Shown: piece after piece, positions 56,223 to 64,000 of the stretch
Numbering within the stretch: the stretch's first letter is position 1
Layout: every line of letters starts with the position of its first letter
NCBI RefSeq assembly: GCF_042683045.1
Contig: NZ_JBHUIT010000001.1
Span: 1 to 64,000 of the forward strand
DNA: 64,000 bases
Direction: 5' to 3'
Source: Luteolibacter algae
GTDB taxonomy: Bacteria; Verrucomicrobiota; Verrucomicrobiia; Verrucomicrobiales; Akkermansiaceae
Position numbers and translations under genes: made by a program
Notes under the pieces: model-generated
The model's database searches: none
Told to the model about the DNA's origin: nothing
Seen by the model: only the letters and a program-made list of their open reading frames with translations

Positions 56223-58913
56223 ATGAATTTGGTATTTCGCGTAGCTTATAGGACTGTGGTGGGGGAATCGCTGTGGCTGAAAATGGGGTTGGCCGGCGAG
56301 AGTGGTTTGATCAAGCAAACGGTGCCGATGAAGTGGAAAGACGCGGAACATTGGGAGGTTCAGCTGGAGGTGGAGATCCGTGGCGAAGTGCGGCTGGAGT
56401 ATGAGTATGTGCTGAAACGAGCGGTGGAAACCGCGGAAAACTCTCCGTCAGCTGAGGAGGTCACCGTTAGGGAATGGGGCGGTGCCAGAAAACTTCCGCT
56501 CTCCGAGACCCGCAGCCGGGTTCTGATGCTGGATGACTGGCGCTCGGCAGGCAGTGACGACTATGTCTATGAAGCCAAGGTTTTCACCGTGATCGATGGC
56601 TCTGATAACGAAGTCACGGAATACGTAGGCACGGGCAATCACGAGTTAAACCTGCACATCGCGCGAGTTCCCGAGGGGTGGATCCCCTGTGTGATGGGTG
56701 GCTTTGAAACTCTGGGAGAATGGGATTACAGTCGGGCGGTGCCAATGCACAAGGTTGCACCCTTCTCATGGCGCGTATCGGTGGATCTCCCGGTCGATTG
56801 GGAAGTGGAATACAAATACGGGTTTTACGATCCTGTCGGTAAAAAGGCAGTCAGGCTGGAAGATGGCGAAAATCGTTTGCTCCAGCGCCGGGATAAGTGC
56901 GATTTTGTGAAGATCTCGGATGAAGCGTTCGGACGCGCTCCGGATATGAAATTCCGCGCGGCGGGTGTAGCCATCCCGGTTTTTTCCCTGCGGAGCGATT
57001 ACGGTTGTGGCGTTGGTGAATTTGCGGATCTCAAGGTGATGGGTGACTGGGCAGCGGCGGTGAACTTGAAAATGCTCCAGATCCTACCGATCAATGACAC
57101 AACTTCTTCGCGGACCTGGACCGATAGCTACCCCTATTCCGCAATCAGTGTCTATGCGTTGCATCCGCTATATCTGCGGATAGATGAAATGAGTTTCCCG
57201 CTCACTGATCCCGAGGCTTTTACCGAGGAAAAATGCGCTTTGAATAAAGCCAGGCGGGTTGATTACGAGGCGGTAATGGAAGTGAAATGGCGCCGCACGC
57301 GGGAAGTTTTCGAGAAAAATCACGATGCGATTCTGCGGGATCCGGGCTTCGTATCCTTTCTACAGCGGAATCGTGACTGGGTGCTGGACTACGCGGTTTT
57401 TTCGGTGAAACGCGATGAGTTCGGCACAGCGGTTTTCTCCGAATGGGGCGATTGGGCGGTGTATCAGAAGGCAAAGGCCGACTCTTTCGCAATGAACCCG
57501 GACGTGATGTATTACGTCTGGTTGCAATTCGAGCTGGATCTCCAGCTGTCCGCTGCGGTGGATTACCTGCACTCGCTGGGAGTGGGCCTGAAAGGGGATT
57601 TACCAATCGGTGTGGACCGGGATTCAGTGGATGCATGGGTGGCACCCCACCTTTTCAAGATGAATGCCCAGACAGGGGCGCCACCGGATGCGTTTGCGGT
57701 AAAGGGCCAGAACTGGGGATTTCCGACTTATGATTGGGATGAGATGGCGAAGGACGGCTACGCATGGTGGAGATCCCGTTTTGAAAAGCTCAGCCGTTAT
57801 TTCGATGCCTATCGAATCGATCACATCCTGGGATTTTTCCGGATCTGGCAGGTCCCCTTCGAGCACCTGGATGGCATCATGGGCTGGTTTGATCCAGCAT
57901 TGCCGGTCACCTTGGAGGAGTTTGAAAGGCGTGGAATAGCATTTGATTACGATAGGTTCTGCAAGCCGTTCATACGTGAAAAGATGCTCAAGGAAAAGTT
58001 CGGCAAGTTTGCGGACGGCGTGCTTCAGGACTTCCTCAAGGATTACGGGCTTGGCTGCTATGGAATGAAGCCGCAGTTCGCTACCCAAAAGGGAATCATG
58101 GAGTTTTTCTCTGAACTGAAACCCGGCGATTGGGCGAATCAGGAATGGTTGCGGGATGGCCTGCTGGATCTCGTGAGCGAAGTGCTTTTCTTCGAGGTGG
58201 AAGGCTCCGGAGGGACGGAGTTTCATCCGCGGATGAGGATGGAGGACACCCTGTCTTTCAAGGATTTGGATGAAGGAACCCGGATCCGGCTAAAGGAACT
58301 TTACGAGGATTACTTCTTCAGCCGCCAGGAAGCTTACTGGGAGGAAAAGGCTTATGAAAAACTTCCCGCGATGCGTGCCGCTAGCGACATGCTGCTCTGT
58401 GGCGAGGATTTGGGGATGGTGCCTGCCTGCGTGCCGGGTGTGATGAGCTCGATGGGTATGCTTTCCCTGGAAATCCAGCGCTGGCCGAAGGTCTACGGCT
58501 CGGCGTTTTTTCACCCGGCGCACGCTCCCTACATGAGCGTGGTCTCCACAGGCACTCACGATATGGAAACGTTGCGCAGTTGGTGGCGGAGTGATGAGAA
58601 GGTTCGCGCGAATTTTGCCTGGGCGATGTTTGGCGTGGCCTTTCCTGAAAAGGATCTCAGCGGTGAAATGGCGCGCCGGATCATCGAGCAGCACCTATGG
58701 TCTCCGGCAATGTGGGCGGTCTTTCCGTTTCAGGATCTGCTGGCGATGGACGAGGAGCTCCGCAGTAATGATGTGGAGGGGGAACGTATCAACGTGCCGG
58801 CAATCATCCCTTTTTATTGGAGGTGGAGGATGGAAATGACGGTTGAAAAACTTTCCAAAGCCGCAGAGTTCAATGCGAAGCTACGGGATCTCATTTCAAC
58901 AGCTGGGCGATAA
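56223..58913 (+). CDS. malQ: 4-alpha-glucanotransferase with N-terminal starch-binding domains (DPE2-like)
   Basis: A GH77 enzyme of 896 residues that moves maltosyl/glucan chains between acceptors. Two N-terminal CBM20-like domains occupy about residues 1-245 (LVFRVAYRTVVGESLW..., then VTEYVGTGNHELN...GGFETLGEWD), the arrangement of DPE2-type enzymes of plants and some bacteria. The GH77 core has AYRIDHILGFFRIWQVP (catalytic Asp, about residue 528), CGEDLGMVPACV (acid/base Glu, ~726) and STGTHDMETLRSWW (Asp, ~779). ATG at 56223 has a GGTGAGG ribosome site six bases upstream. Cytoplasmic maltose/glycogen turnover is the likely pathway. Confidence 0.93.
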   Translation: MNLVFRVAYRTVVGESLWLKMGLAGESGLIKQTVPMKWKDAEHWEVQLEVEIRGEVRLEYEYVLKRAVETAENSPSAEEVTVREWGGARKLPLSETRSRVLMLDDWRSAGSDDYVYEAKVFTVIDGSDNEVTEYVGTGNHELNLHIARVPEGWIPCVMGGFETLGEWDYSRAVPMHKVAPFSWRVSVDLPVDWEVEYKYGFYDPVGKKAVRLEDGENRLLQRRDKCDFVKISDEAFGRAPDMKFRAAGVAIPVFSLRSDYGCGVGEFADLKVMGDWAAAVNLKMLQILPINDTTSSRTWTDSYPYSAISVYALHPLYLRIDEMSFPLTDPEAFTEEKCALNKARRVDYEAVMEVKWRRTREVFEKNHDAILRDPGFVSFLQRNRDWVLDYAVFSVKRDEFGTAVFSEWGDWAVYQKAKADSFAMNPDVMYYVWLQFELDLQLSAAVDYLHSLGVGLKGDLPIGVDRDSVDAWVAPHLFKMNAQTGAPPDAFAVKGQNWGFPTYDWDEMAKDGYAWWRSRFEKLSRYFDAYRIDHILGFFRIWQVPFEHLDGIMGWFDPALPVTLEEFERRGIAFDYDRFCKPFIREKMLKEKFGKFADGVLQDFLKDYGLGCYGMKPQFATQKGIMEFFSELKPGDWANQEWLRDGLLDLVSEVLFFEVEGSGGTEFHPRMRMEDTLSFKDLDEGTRIRLKELYEDYFFSRQEAYWEEKAYEKLPAMRAASDMLLCGEDLGMVPACVPGVMSSMGMLSLEIQRWPKVYGSAFFHPAHAPYMSVVSTGTHDMETLRSWWRSDEKVRANFAWAMFGVAFPEKDLSGEMARRIIEQHLWSPAMWAVFPFQDLLAMDEELRSNDVEGERINVPAIIPFYWRWRMEMTVEKLSKAAEFNAKLRDLISTAGR

Positions 58914-59023
58914 AAACGCCAACATCCGCGTATGAAGGGAAGTCATGCAAGTTTTTCACCGCGTTGCTTGACCCCCTGCCCTGACGGCAGCTACGTTTGC
59001 GCGGTTTTTGCCTGCCTTAATTT

Positions 59024-60205
59024 ATGAATATTCACGAATACCAAGCGAAGGAGCTGTTTGATCGTTTCCAAGTGCCAAGCCCGAAGGGCAAAGTCGCCGG
59101 ATCACCTGAGGAAGCTGCTGCGGCAGCGAAAGAATTCGCCGGTGCCAAGCTGGTGATCAAAGCCCAGGTTCACGCCGGTGGCCGTGGCAAAGGTCATTTT
59201 AAAAATGGCTTCCAAGGCGGTGTCCACCTGATCGAGAGCCCCGAGCAGGCTTCCGAAATCGCAGGCAAAATGCTCAACGAAACGCTCGTCACCGTCCAAA
59301 CCGGCGATGCTGGCCGGCTGGTCCGTAAGGTAATGGTGGCGGAGGCTGTCGACATCACCCACGAGTATTACCTCGCGATCCTTATGGACCGCGCCACGTG
59401 CGCTCCTGTGATCGTTGCTTCCACAGAAGGCGGAATGAGCATCGAGGATGTCGCGCACGATACTCCGGAGAAAATTTTTCGCCAGGTGGTTCATCCACTG
59501 CTCGGTCTGCAGGGCTATGAGATCCGTAAGATTTCCGCAGAGCTAGGCCTCAGTGGAGACATTGCCAAACAATTCGGCAAGCTTCTGAAAAACCTCTACA
59601 AGCTATTTGTTGATTGCGATTGCTCAATGCTCGAGATCAACCCGCTTGTTACCACTCCAGATGGCCGCGTGCTGGCCTTGGATGCGAAGTTCGGCTTTGA
59701 TGACAATGCGCTCTATCGCCACCCGGATATCGTGGCAATGCGCGATAAGGAAGAAGAAGATCCACGCGAGGTGGCTGCTTCCGAGTATGATCTCAATTAC
59801 ATCGGCCTGGATGGTAATATTGCCTGTCTCGTGAACGGAGCAGGTCTCGCGATGGCGACGATGGATATCATCAAACATTACGGCGGGGAGCCTGCCAACT
59901 TCCTCGACGTAGGTGGCGGTGCGACCAAAGAACAGGTGACCGCAGCTTTCAAAATCATCCTGGGAGATCCGAACGTCAAAGGTATCCTGATCAACATTTT
60001 CGGCGGTATCATGGATTGCAACGTCATCGCGGAAGGTGTGATCGCCGCCGCGAAGGAAACCGGCCTGCCCATCCCGCTGGTCGTCCGTCTGGAAGGAAAT
60101 AACGTGGAAGCTGGAAAGGCAACTCTCGCAGCCTCCGGCCTGAATATTGTAGCCGCGGACGATATGGCGGATGGAGCCCGGAAGATCGTCCAAGCCGTCG
60201 GATAA
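59024..60205 (+). CDS. sucC: Succinate-CoA ligase, beta subunit
   Basis: The ATP-grasp subunit of the TCA-cycle enzyme that makes ATP/GTP from succinyl-CoA. MNIHEYQAKELFDRFQVPSPKG is the typical start; nucleotide contacts are VIKAQVHAGGRGKG; the C-terminal domain has LNYIGLDGNIACLVNGAGLAMATMDIIKHYGGEPANFLDVGGGA and FGGIMDCNVIAEG. Length 393 is standard. sucD follows 35 bases later. Confidence 0.98.
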   Translation: MNIHEYQAKELFDRFQVPSPKGKVAGSPEEAAAAAKEFAGAKLVIKAQVHAGGRGKGHFKNGFQGGVHLIESPEQASEIAGKMLNETLVTVQTGDAGRLVRKVMVAEAVDITHEYYLAILMDRATCAPVIVASTEGGMSIEDVAHDTPEKIFRQVVHPLLGLQGYEIRKISAELGLSGDIAKQFGKLLKNLYKLFVDCDCSMLEINPLVTTPDGRVLALDAKFGFDDNALYRHPDIVAMRDKEEEDPREVAASEYDLNYIGLDGNIACLVNGAGLAMATMDIIKHYGGEPANFLDVGGGATKEQVTAAFKIILGDPNVKGILINIFGGIMDCNVIAEGVIAAAKETGLPIPLVVRLEGNNVEAGKATLAASGLNIVAADDMADGARKIVQAVG

Positions 60206-60240
60206 AAACCTGAACCAAACAATTTTAAAGAAATACTCTT

Positions 60241-61137
60241 ATGGCCATTCTCATTGATGAAAATACCAAGGTTCTCGTGCAAGGTATCACCGGCAGCTTC
60301 GGTGGCAGACACGCACAGCTCTCCCTCGACTACGGGACAAAACTCGTCGCCGGTGTGACACCGGGGAAAGGCGGGCAGAAGTTTGGAGACATCGTGCCCA
60401 TCTTCGATACCGTTTCCCAGGCGGTGAACGAAACCGGAGCGACAGCTTCCGCGATTTTCGTCCCACCTCCGTTCGCCGCGGATGCGATTCTTGAGGCAAT
60501 GGATGCCGGCGTGGAGCTGATTGTAGCAATCACAGAAGGGATCCCGGTCATGGATATGATGCGGGTGAAAGAGGCGCTGAAAGGCTCAAAATCACGCCTC
60601 ATCGGTCCGAACTGCCCTGGCGTCGTAACGCCGGGCCATGGGGAAAAAAGCCACGGCGGTTGCCGCATCGGCATCGCTCCCGGATATATTCATAAACGGG
60701 GCAACGTCGGTGTTGTTTCCCGCTCCGGCACCCTCACCTACGAAGCTGTTTTCCAGCTTACGCAGATGGGCTACGGGCAGAGCACCTGCGTTGGCATCGG
60801 CGGGGATCCTATCAATGGAACCTCCCATCTTGATGTGTTGGAAATGTTCAATAATGATCCGGAAACCGAAGCGATTATTATGATTGGAGAAATCGGCGGC
60901 ACGGCCGAAGTCGAAGCCGCGCGCTGGGCAAAGGAAAATTGCAAGAAGCCGATTGCTGGGTTCATCGCGGGTGCGACAGCGCCTCCGGGTCGCCGCATGG
61001 GTCACGCCGGTGCGATCGTCGGCGGAGAGGAAGACACTGCGGAAGCTAAGAAAAAGATCCTTGCCGAATGCGGAATCGGCGTTGCCGAAACTCCTAGCGA
61101 GATGGCTACCAAACTGATGGAAGTTTGGGGTAAATAG
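60241..61137 (+). CDS. sucD: Succinate-CoA ligase, alpha subunit
   Basis: The CoA-binding, phosphohistidine subunit (298 residues). LVQGITGSFGGRHAQLSLDYGTKLVAGVTPGKGGQ binds CoA, GVVSRSGTLTYEAV and GIGGDPINGTSHLDVLEMFNNDPETEAI are conserved, and the active-site His is in GRRMGHAGAIVGGEED. Forms one operon with sucC, ended by a strong hairpin terminator. Confidence 0.98.
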   Translation: MAILIDENTKVLVQGITGSFGGRHAQLSLDYGTKLVAGVTPGKGGQKFGDIVPIFDTVSQAVNETGATASAIFVPPPFAADAILEAMDAGVELIVAITEGIPVMDMMRVKEALKGSKSRLIGPNCPGVVTPGHGEKSHGGCRIGIAPGYIHKRGNVGVVSRSGTLTYEAVFQLTQMGYGQSTCVGIGGDPINGTSHLDVLEMFNNDPETEAIIMIGEIGGTAEVEAARWAKENCKKPIAGFIAGATAPPGRRMGHAGAIVGGEEDTAEAKKKILAECGIGVAETPSEMATKLMEVWGK

Positions 61138-61161
61138 TCTTCTTGCCCAAATCCTTCCAAT

Positions 61162-61197
61162 AAAAAGGCAGCCGTTCGATCGAAGGGCTGCCTTTTT
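61162..61197. terminator. Bidirectional terminator between sucD and kdsA
   Basis: AAAAAGGCAGCC (61162-61173) pairs with GGCTGCCTTTTT (61186-61197) around a 12-base loop. It has a T-run on each strand, so it serves sucD (plus) and kdsA (minus), whose stop codons lie 25 and 18 bases away. Confidence 0.92.
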
Positions 61198-61214
61198 ACG
61201 TTTTCCGCAGATTC

Positions 61215-62036
61215 TTAATGACTTGCGTGATGAATGGCGAGGAGTTTGATCAAGAGATCCTCGATGAACTCTAGGGGAATTTGGTTTGGTCCATCGGAAA
61301 GGGCGTTCTCTGGATCCGAGTGGACTTCCATGAAAAGCCCGTCGACGCCGGTGGCGACAGCGGCACGTGCTAGCACAGGGGCCAGCTCACCATCGCCGCC
61401 GGTGGCTCCGCCGAGGCCGCCGGGCCGTTGGACGGAATGGGTCGCATCGAAAATAACAGGGATACCTTCTTTGCGCAGAATGTGCAAAGAGCGCATATCG
61501 ACCACCAGATTGTTGTAGCCGAAAGTTGTGCCCCGTTCCGTGATAAGGAATCTTTCACAGCCAAAGGCTCGCATTTTATCGGCGATGTTCACGCAATCCC
61601 ACGGAGCGAGGAACTGACCCTTCTTAACGTTCACAACGCGACCGGTCTTTGCAGCTGCCTCCAGAAGATCTGTCTGGCGGCAGAGAAATGCGGGGATCTG
61701 CAGGAGATCGATATGTTCTGCCGCGATCTCCGCTTGCTCGGAAGTATGAATGTCCGTGGTGACAGGAATTTTCAATTCCTTGGAAATTTCACCGAGAATG
61801 CGGCAGCCTTCCTCAATGCCCGGACCACGGAAAGACCCGACCGAGGTGCGGTTTGCTTTGTCAAAGGATGCTTTGAAAACAAAAGGAATGCCGGTGCGAT
61901 CCGCAATTTCCTTGAGGGAGCGGGCCATTTCCCAGGCGAAGGTCTCTGTCTCGAGCGCACAGGGGCCGAGAATGAAAAACGGAGCCGGTCCGCCTACCGG
62001 AACGTTGGAGATTTGGAAGGGTTGGAAAGATTTCAT
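61215..62036 (-). CDS. kdsA: 3-deoxy-8-phosphooctulonate (KDO-8-P) synthase
   Basis: Condenses arabinose-5-phosphate with phosphoenolpyruvate for lipopolysaccharide Kdo. 273 residues with the usual FILGPCALET start, VFKASFDKANRTSVGSFRGPGIEEG, the PVTTDIHTSEQ and DLLQIPAFLCRQTDLLEAAAKTGRVVNVKKGQFLAPWD segments, and ITERGTTFGYNNLVVDMRS. It shows the cell makes Kdo-containing LPS or lipid A. It is 8 bases downstream of the DUF1844 gene on the same strand. Confidence 0.97.
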   Translation of the reverse strand: MKSFQPFQISNVPVGGPAPFFILGPCALETETFAWEMARSLKEIADRTGIPFVFKASFDKANRTSVGSFRGPGIEEGCRILGEISKELKIPVTTDIHTSEQAEIAAEHIDLLQIPAFLCRQTDLLEAAAKTGRVVNVKKGQFLAPWDCVNIADKMRAFGCERFLITERGTTFGYNNLVVDMRSLHILRKEGIPVIFDATHSVQRPGGLGGATGGDGELAPVLARAAVATGVDGLFMEVHSDPENALSDGPNQIPLEFIEDLLIKLLAIHHASH

Positions 62037-62044
62037 AACGTAAC

Positions 62045-62320
62045 TTATTCGGAATCGGAATTATCGAGAGCGGTTTTATACAGCGGAATGAGATTTTTTA
62101 ACGCCATTTCCAAAAGTTTCTCTTCTTTTTCAGTGAGGTTTCCCACGGTTTTTGCTCTCAGCATGCCCAGCGAATCGATGACAGATTTCGCGGCACGAAG
62201 ATTTACGGTGGGTTTCCCTGTCTGGGGGTTCGGAATTTGGCCGAGAAAAAGACCGGCATTCTGCGCTTGGAGAAGGACGAATTCATTGAAGCGTGGATCG
62301 GCTTCGGGACTATGGGGCAT
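62045..62320 (-). CDS. DUF1844 domain protein
   Basis: A 91-residue helical protein: DPRFNEFVLLQAQNAGLFLGQIPNPQTGKPTVNLRAAKSVIDSLGMLRAKTVGNLTEKEEKLLEMALKNLIPLYKTAL. This is the DUF1844 pattern (…A.HLGxxPxPxtGxxxxnLxxAkxxIDxLxmLxeKTkGNLtxeEexLL…). Function unknown. It leads a two-gene operon with kdsA. The ATG at 62320 is preferred to an upstream in-frame start at 62359. Confidence 0.88.
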   Translation of the reverse strand: MPHSPEADPRFNEFVLLQAQNAGLFLGQIPNPQTGKPTVNLRAAKSVIDSLGMLRAKTVGNLTEKEEKLLEMALKNLIPLYKTALDNSDSE

Positions 62321-62481
62321 GGCTGGAATTTTGCTTATTGATACGGGAAGGTCAAACACGGAACCGCAACTCCCTGCAGGGATGATGCTTGACGAAGATT
62401 GCAGTGCGTTTCTAACCTTCGCAAGTGTCGGAGTCGCGGTGATTCCCTCACGCCAATTAATAATTTAAGAACTTACTCTCC

Positions 62482-62961
62482 GTGGACCTCCAAGAAATCC
62501 GTCGCATTGTGGAATTGATGAATGAGCATGGGCTCACCCATTTCGATCTATCCAAGAAGGATTTTCATCTGAAATTGAAAAAGGGTCCGGATTTGGAGGA
62601 GTTGAGCGGCCTACTTGCCAGTCTTCCGTCCGCACCTGCCGCAGGCGCTGCTCCCGCGCAGTCCTATGCCGCTCCTGCTCCAGCTTCTTCATCAGCTGCG
62701 GCTCCTGCAGCCGCTCCAGCTTCCGAAGGCACGGAGATAAGCTCTCCGATGGTCGGCACCTTCTATCGGAAGCCCGCACCGGACGCGCCGAATTTTGTGG
62801 AAGTAGGCACGACGGTCTCTGAGGGGCAGACACTCTGCATCATTGAGGCGATGAAAGTGATGAATGAAATCAAAGCGGAAAAATCCGGCACCATCTGTGC
62901 GATCGTGGCAGAGGATTCGAATCCTGTGCAATTCGGTGACGTGCTTTTCCGCATCAAATAA
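62482..62961 (+). CDS. accB: Acetyl-CoA carboxylase biotin carboxyl carrier protein
   Basis: 159 residues. An N-terminal helical part (DLQEIRRIVELMNEHGLTHFDLSKKDFHLKLKKG), a Pro/Ala-rich linker, and a C-terminal biotinyl domain with the biotinylated lysine in EAMKVMNEI, preceded by SSPMVGTFYRKPAPDAPNFVEVG. The start is GTG at 62482. accC follows 29 bases later, the standard operon for the first step of fatty acid synthesis. Confidence 0.97.
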   Translation: MDLQEIRRIVELMNEHGLTHFDLSKKDFHLKLKKGPDLEELSGLLASLPSAPAAGAAPAQSYAAPAPASSSAAAPAAAPASEGTEISSPMVGTFYRKPAPDAPNFVEVGTTVSEGQTLCIIEAMKVMNEIKAEKSGTICAIVAEDSNPVQFGDVLFRIK

Positions 62962-62990
62962 TATTTTCCGGCCAATTCCATTTTACTGAA

Positions 62991-64000
62991 ATGTTCAAAA
63001 AAGTCCTGGTAGCAAACCGCGGAGAAATCGCTCTTAGAATCATCCGTGCATGCCGTGAGCTGGATGTGCAGTCGGTGGCTGTTTATTCTGAAGCAGACAT
63101 AGACTCCATGCACGTGCAGCTTGCGGATGAAGCTGTTTGTATCGGGCCCGGTCCTAGCAAAGACAGCTATCTCAAGCCGGATCGCATCATCGCAGCGGCT
63201 GAAATCACCGGTGCGGATGCCATCCATCCCGGTTATGGATTTCTTTCTGAGAACGCCCGTTTCGCTGATATCTGCACCAGTGCGGGGATCACGTTCATCG
63301 GTCCCTCCGCGGATGTGATCCGCATGATGGGCGATAAGGCGACCGCTCGGGCAAGCGCCGTGGCAAATGGCGTGCCTATCACTCCTGGCTCGGATTTGCT
63401 CACCGATGAAGATGAAGCCTACGCAAAGGCGATGGAAATCGGTCTGCCAGTGATGATCAAGGCAACTGCCGGCGGCGGCGGCCGCGGGATGCGCCCTTGC
63501 TTCAAAGCGGAGGAGTTTCGCTCGCTTTTCAAAGCTGCATCAAACGAAGCCCAGGCATGTTTTGGCAATGGCGACTGTTATCTCGAAAAGCTGGTTCTCA
63601 ATCCTCACCATATTGAGTTTCAGATCATCGCGGATTCCCATGGGAATTACATTCATCTGGGCGAGCGCGATTGCTCAATGCAGCGCAGAAACCAAAAAAT
63701 CATCGAGGAATGTCCTTCCCCATTAATCTCCCAGGAAATGCGCGAGCGCATGGGAGAAGCTTCCGTTTCTTTGATCAAGGCGATCAATTACCAGAATGCG
63801 GGCACAATCGAATATCTGGTCGATGAAGCGGGTGAGAATTTCTACTTCATGGAAATGAATACCCGGATCCAGGTGGAACATCCTGTGACCGAGGAAGTCA
63901 TGGGTTGTGAGCTGATCAAGGAGCAAATCCGGGTGGCCGCAGGAGAACCGTTATCCCGCCACGTTCTTGAAGCAAATCCACGTGGGCATTCGATTGAGTG
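62991..64000 (+). CDS. accC: Biotin carboxylase subunit of acetyl-CoA carboxylase (partial)
   Basis: Opens MFKKVLVANRGEIALRIIRACRELDVQSVAVYSEAD and runs off the right edge after ~336 residues of about 450. The ATP-grasp features are present: HPGYGFLSENARFADIC, KATAGGGGRGMR (glycine loop), and FMEMNTRIQVEHPVTEEV with the Glu and Arg of the active site. It carboxylates the biotin of AccB using bicarbonate and ATP. Confidence 0.98.
   Translation, partial: MFKKVLVANRGEIALRIIRACRELDVQSVAVYSEADIDSMHVQLADEAVCIGPGPSKDSYLKPDRIIAAAEITGADAIHPGYGFLSENARFADICTSAGITFIGPSADVIRMMGDKATARASAVANGVPITPGSDLLTDEDEAYAKAMEIGLPVMIKATAGGGGRGMRPCFKAEEFRSLFKAASNEAQACFGNGDCYLEKLVLNPHHIEFQIIADSHGNYIHLGERDCSMQRRNQKIIEECPSPLISQEMRERMGEASVSLIKAINYQNAGTIEYLVDEAGENFYFMEMNTRIQVEHPVTEEVMGCELIKEQIRVAAGEPLSRHVLEANPRGHSIE

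Noticed and set aside
1..64000. CRISPR array
   Set aside because: No regularly spaced repeats with unique spacers were seen; the CACGAAT and AACCGGACAG repeats are too short and too few.

Overview
The window looks like chromosomal DNA of a member of the Verrucomicrobiota, probably a Luteolibacter-like Verrucomicrobiales; I infer this from protein character, not from a marker-gene search. The cell is Gram-negative with lipid A/Kdo (kdsA, an LpxH-like domain, DUF481 barrels, a Ton-type motor), uses menaquinone (menB-menA), and has a prepilin N-terminus (GFTLVELLVVIAIIAALAG) and a giant multidomain secreted protease typical of Verrucomicrobia and Planctomycetes.

Two regions are clearly different. 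Bases 1 to about 13,747 are a plasmid-like accessory island: a cut-off transposase, the C-terminal stump of a RepC-type plasmid replication gene, a Fic protein behind three copies of an 11-bp operator-like repeat, a GxxExxY protein framed by inverted CACGAAT repeats, an orphan ribbon-helix-helix protein, an OLD-family ATPase/TOPRIM gene running straight into a type III restriction-modification pair, a structured oriT-like region followed by mobC and a relaxase, an ECF sigma factor with a small partner, and an ArdA antirestriction protein. The island stops at the 3' end of a CAU-anticodon tRNA gene, the classic seat of integrative elements; repeats next to the tRNA may be recombinase sites. No integrase lies in the window, so the island continues to the left.

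From 13,748 onward the content is ordinary chromosome. Reading left to right: a TAT-exported TIM-barrel protein, rnc behind tRNA-His, a TIGR01777 epimerase, dinB and rplI (all minus); an SDR enzyme and a fused glycosyltransferase/LpxH-like phosphoesterase; a three-gene minus operon (membrane-anchored thioredoxin-fold protein, SDR, lipoprotein); an SPF-motif linker protein and def; a translationally coupled plus operon (membrane protein, pseudopilin, ABC ATPase, ABC permease); a duplicated DUF481 barrel; folC, an OsmC protein, an M23 peptidase, a 2Fe-2S thioredoxin-like protein, pyrD and an RlmD-like methyltransferase; a 1625-residue subtilase; feoA-feoB plus a tiny FeoB-associated Cys-rich protein; a minus operon rhomboid-tonB-exbB-exbD; a DUF3500/hydrolase pair; recQ-menB-menA; a triple-FKBP isomerase; a DPE2-like 4-alpha-glucanotransferase; sucC-sucD converging on kdsA-DUF1844; and accB-accC running off the right edge.

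The best candidates for something new are all in the island: the RHH-OLD-type III RM arrangement, the Fic operator array, the GxxExxY repeat-flanked cassette, and the repeat cluster at the tRNA junction. In the chromosome the GT4-LpxH fusion, the triple FKBP with a decayed middle domain, and the rhomboid inside a Ton operon stand out.
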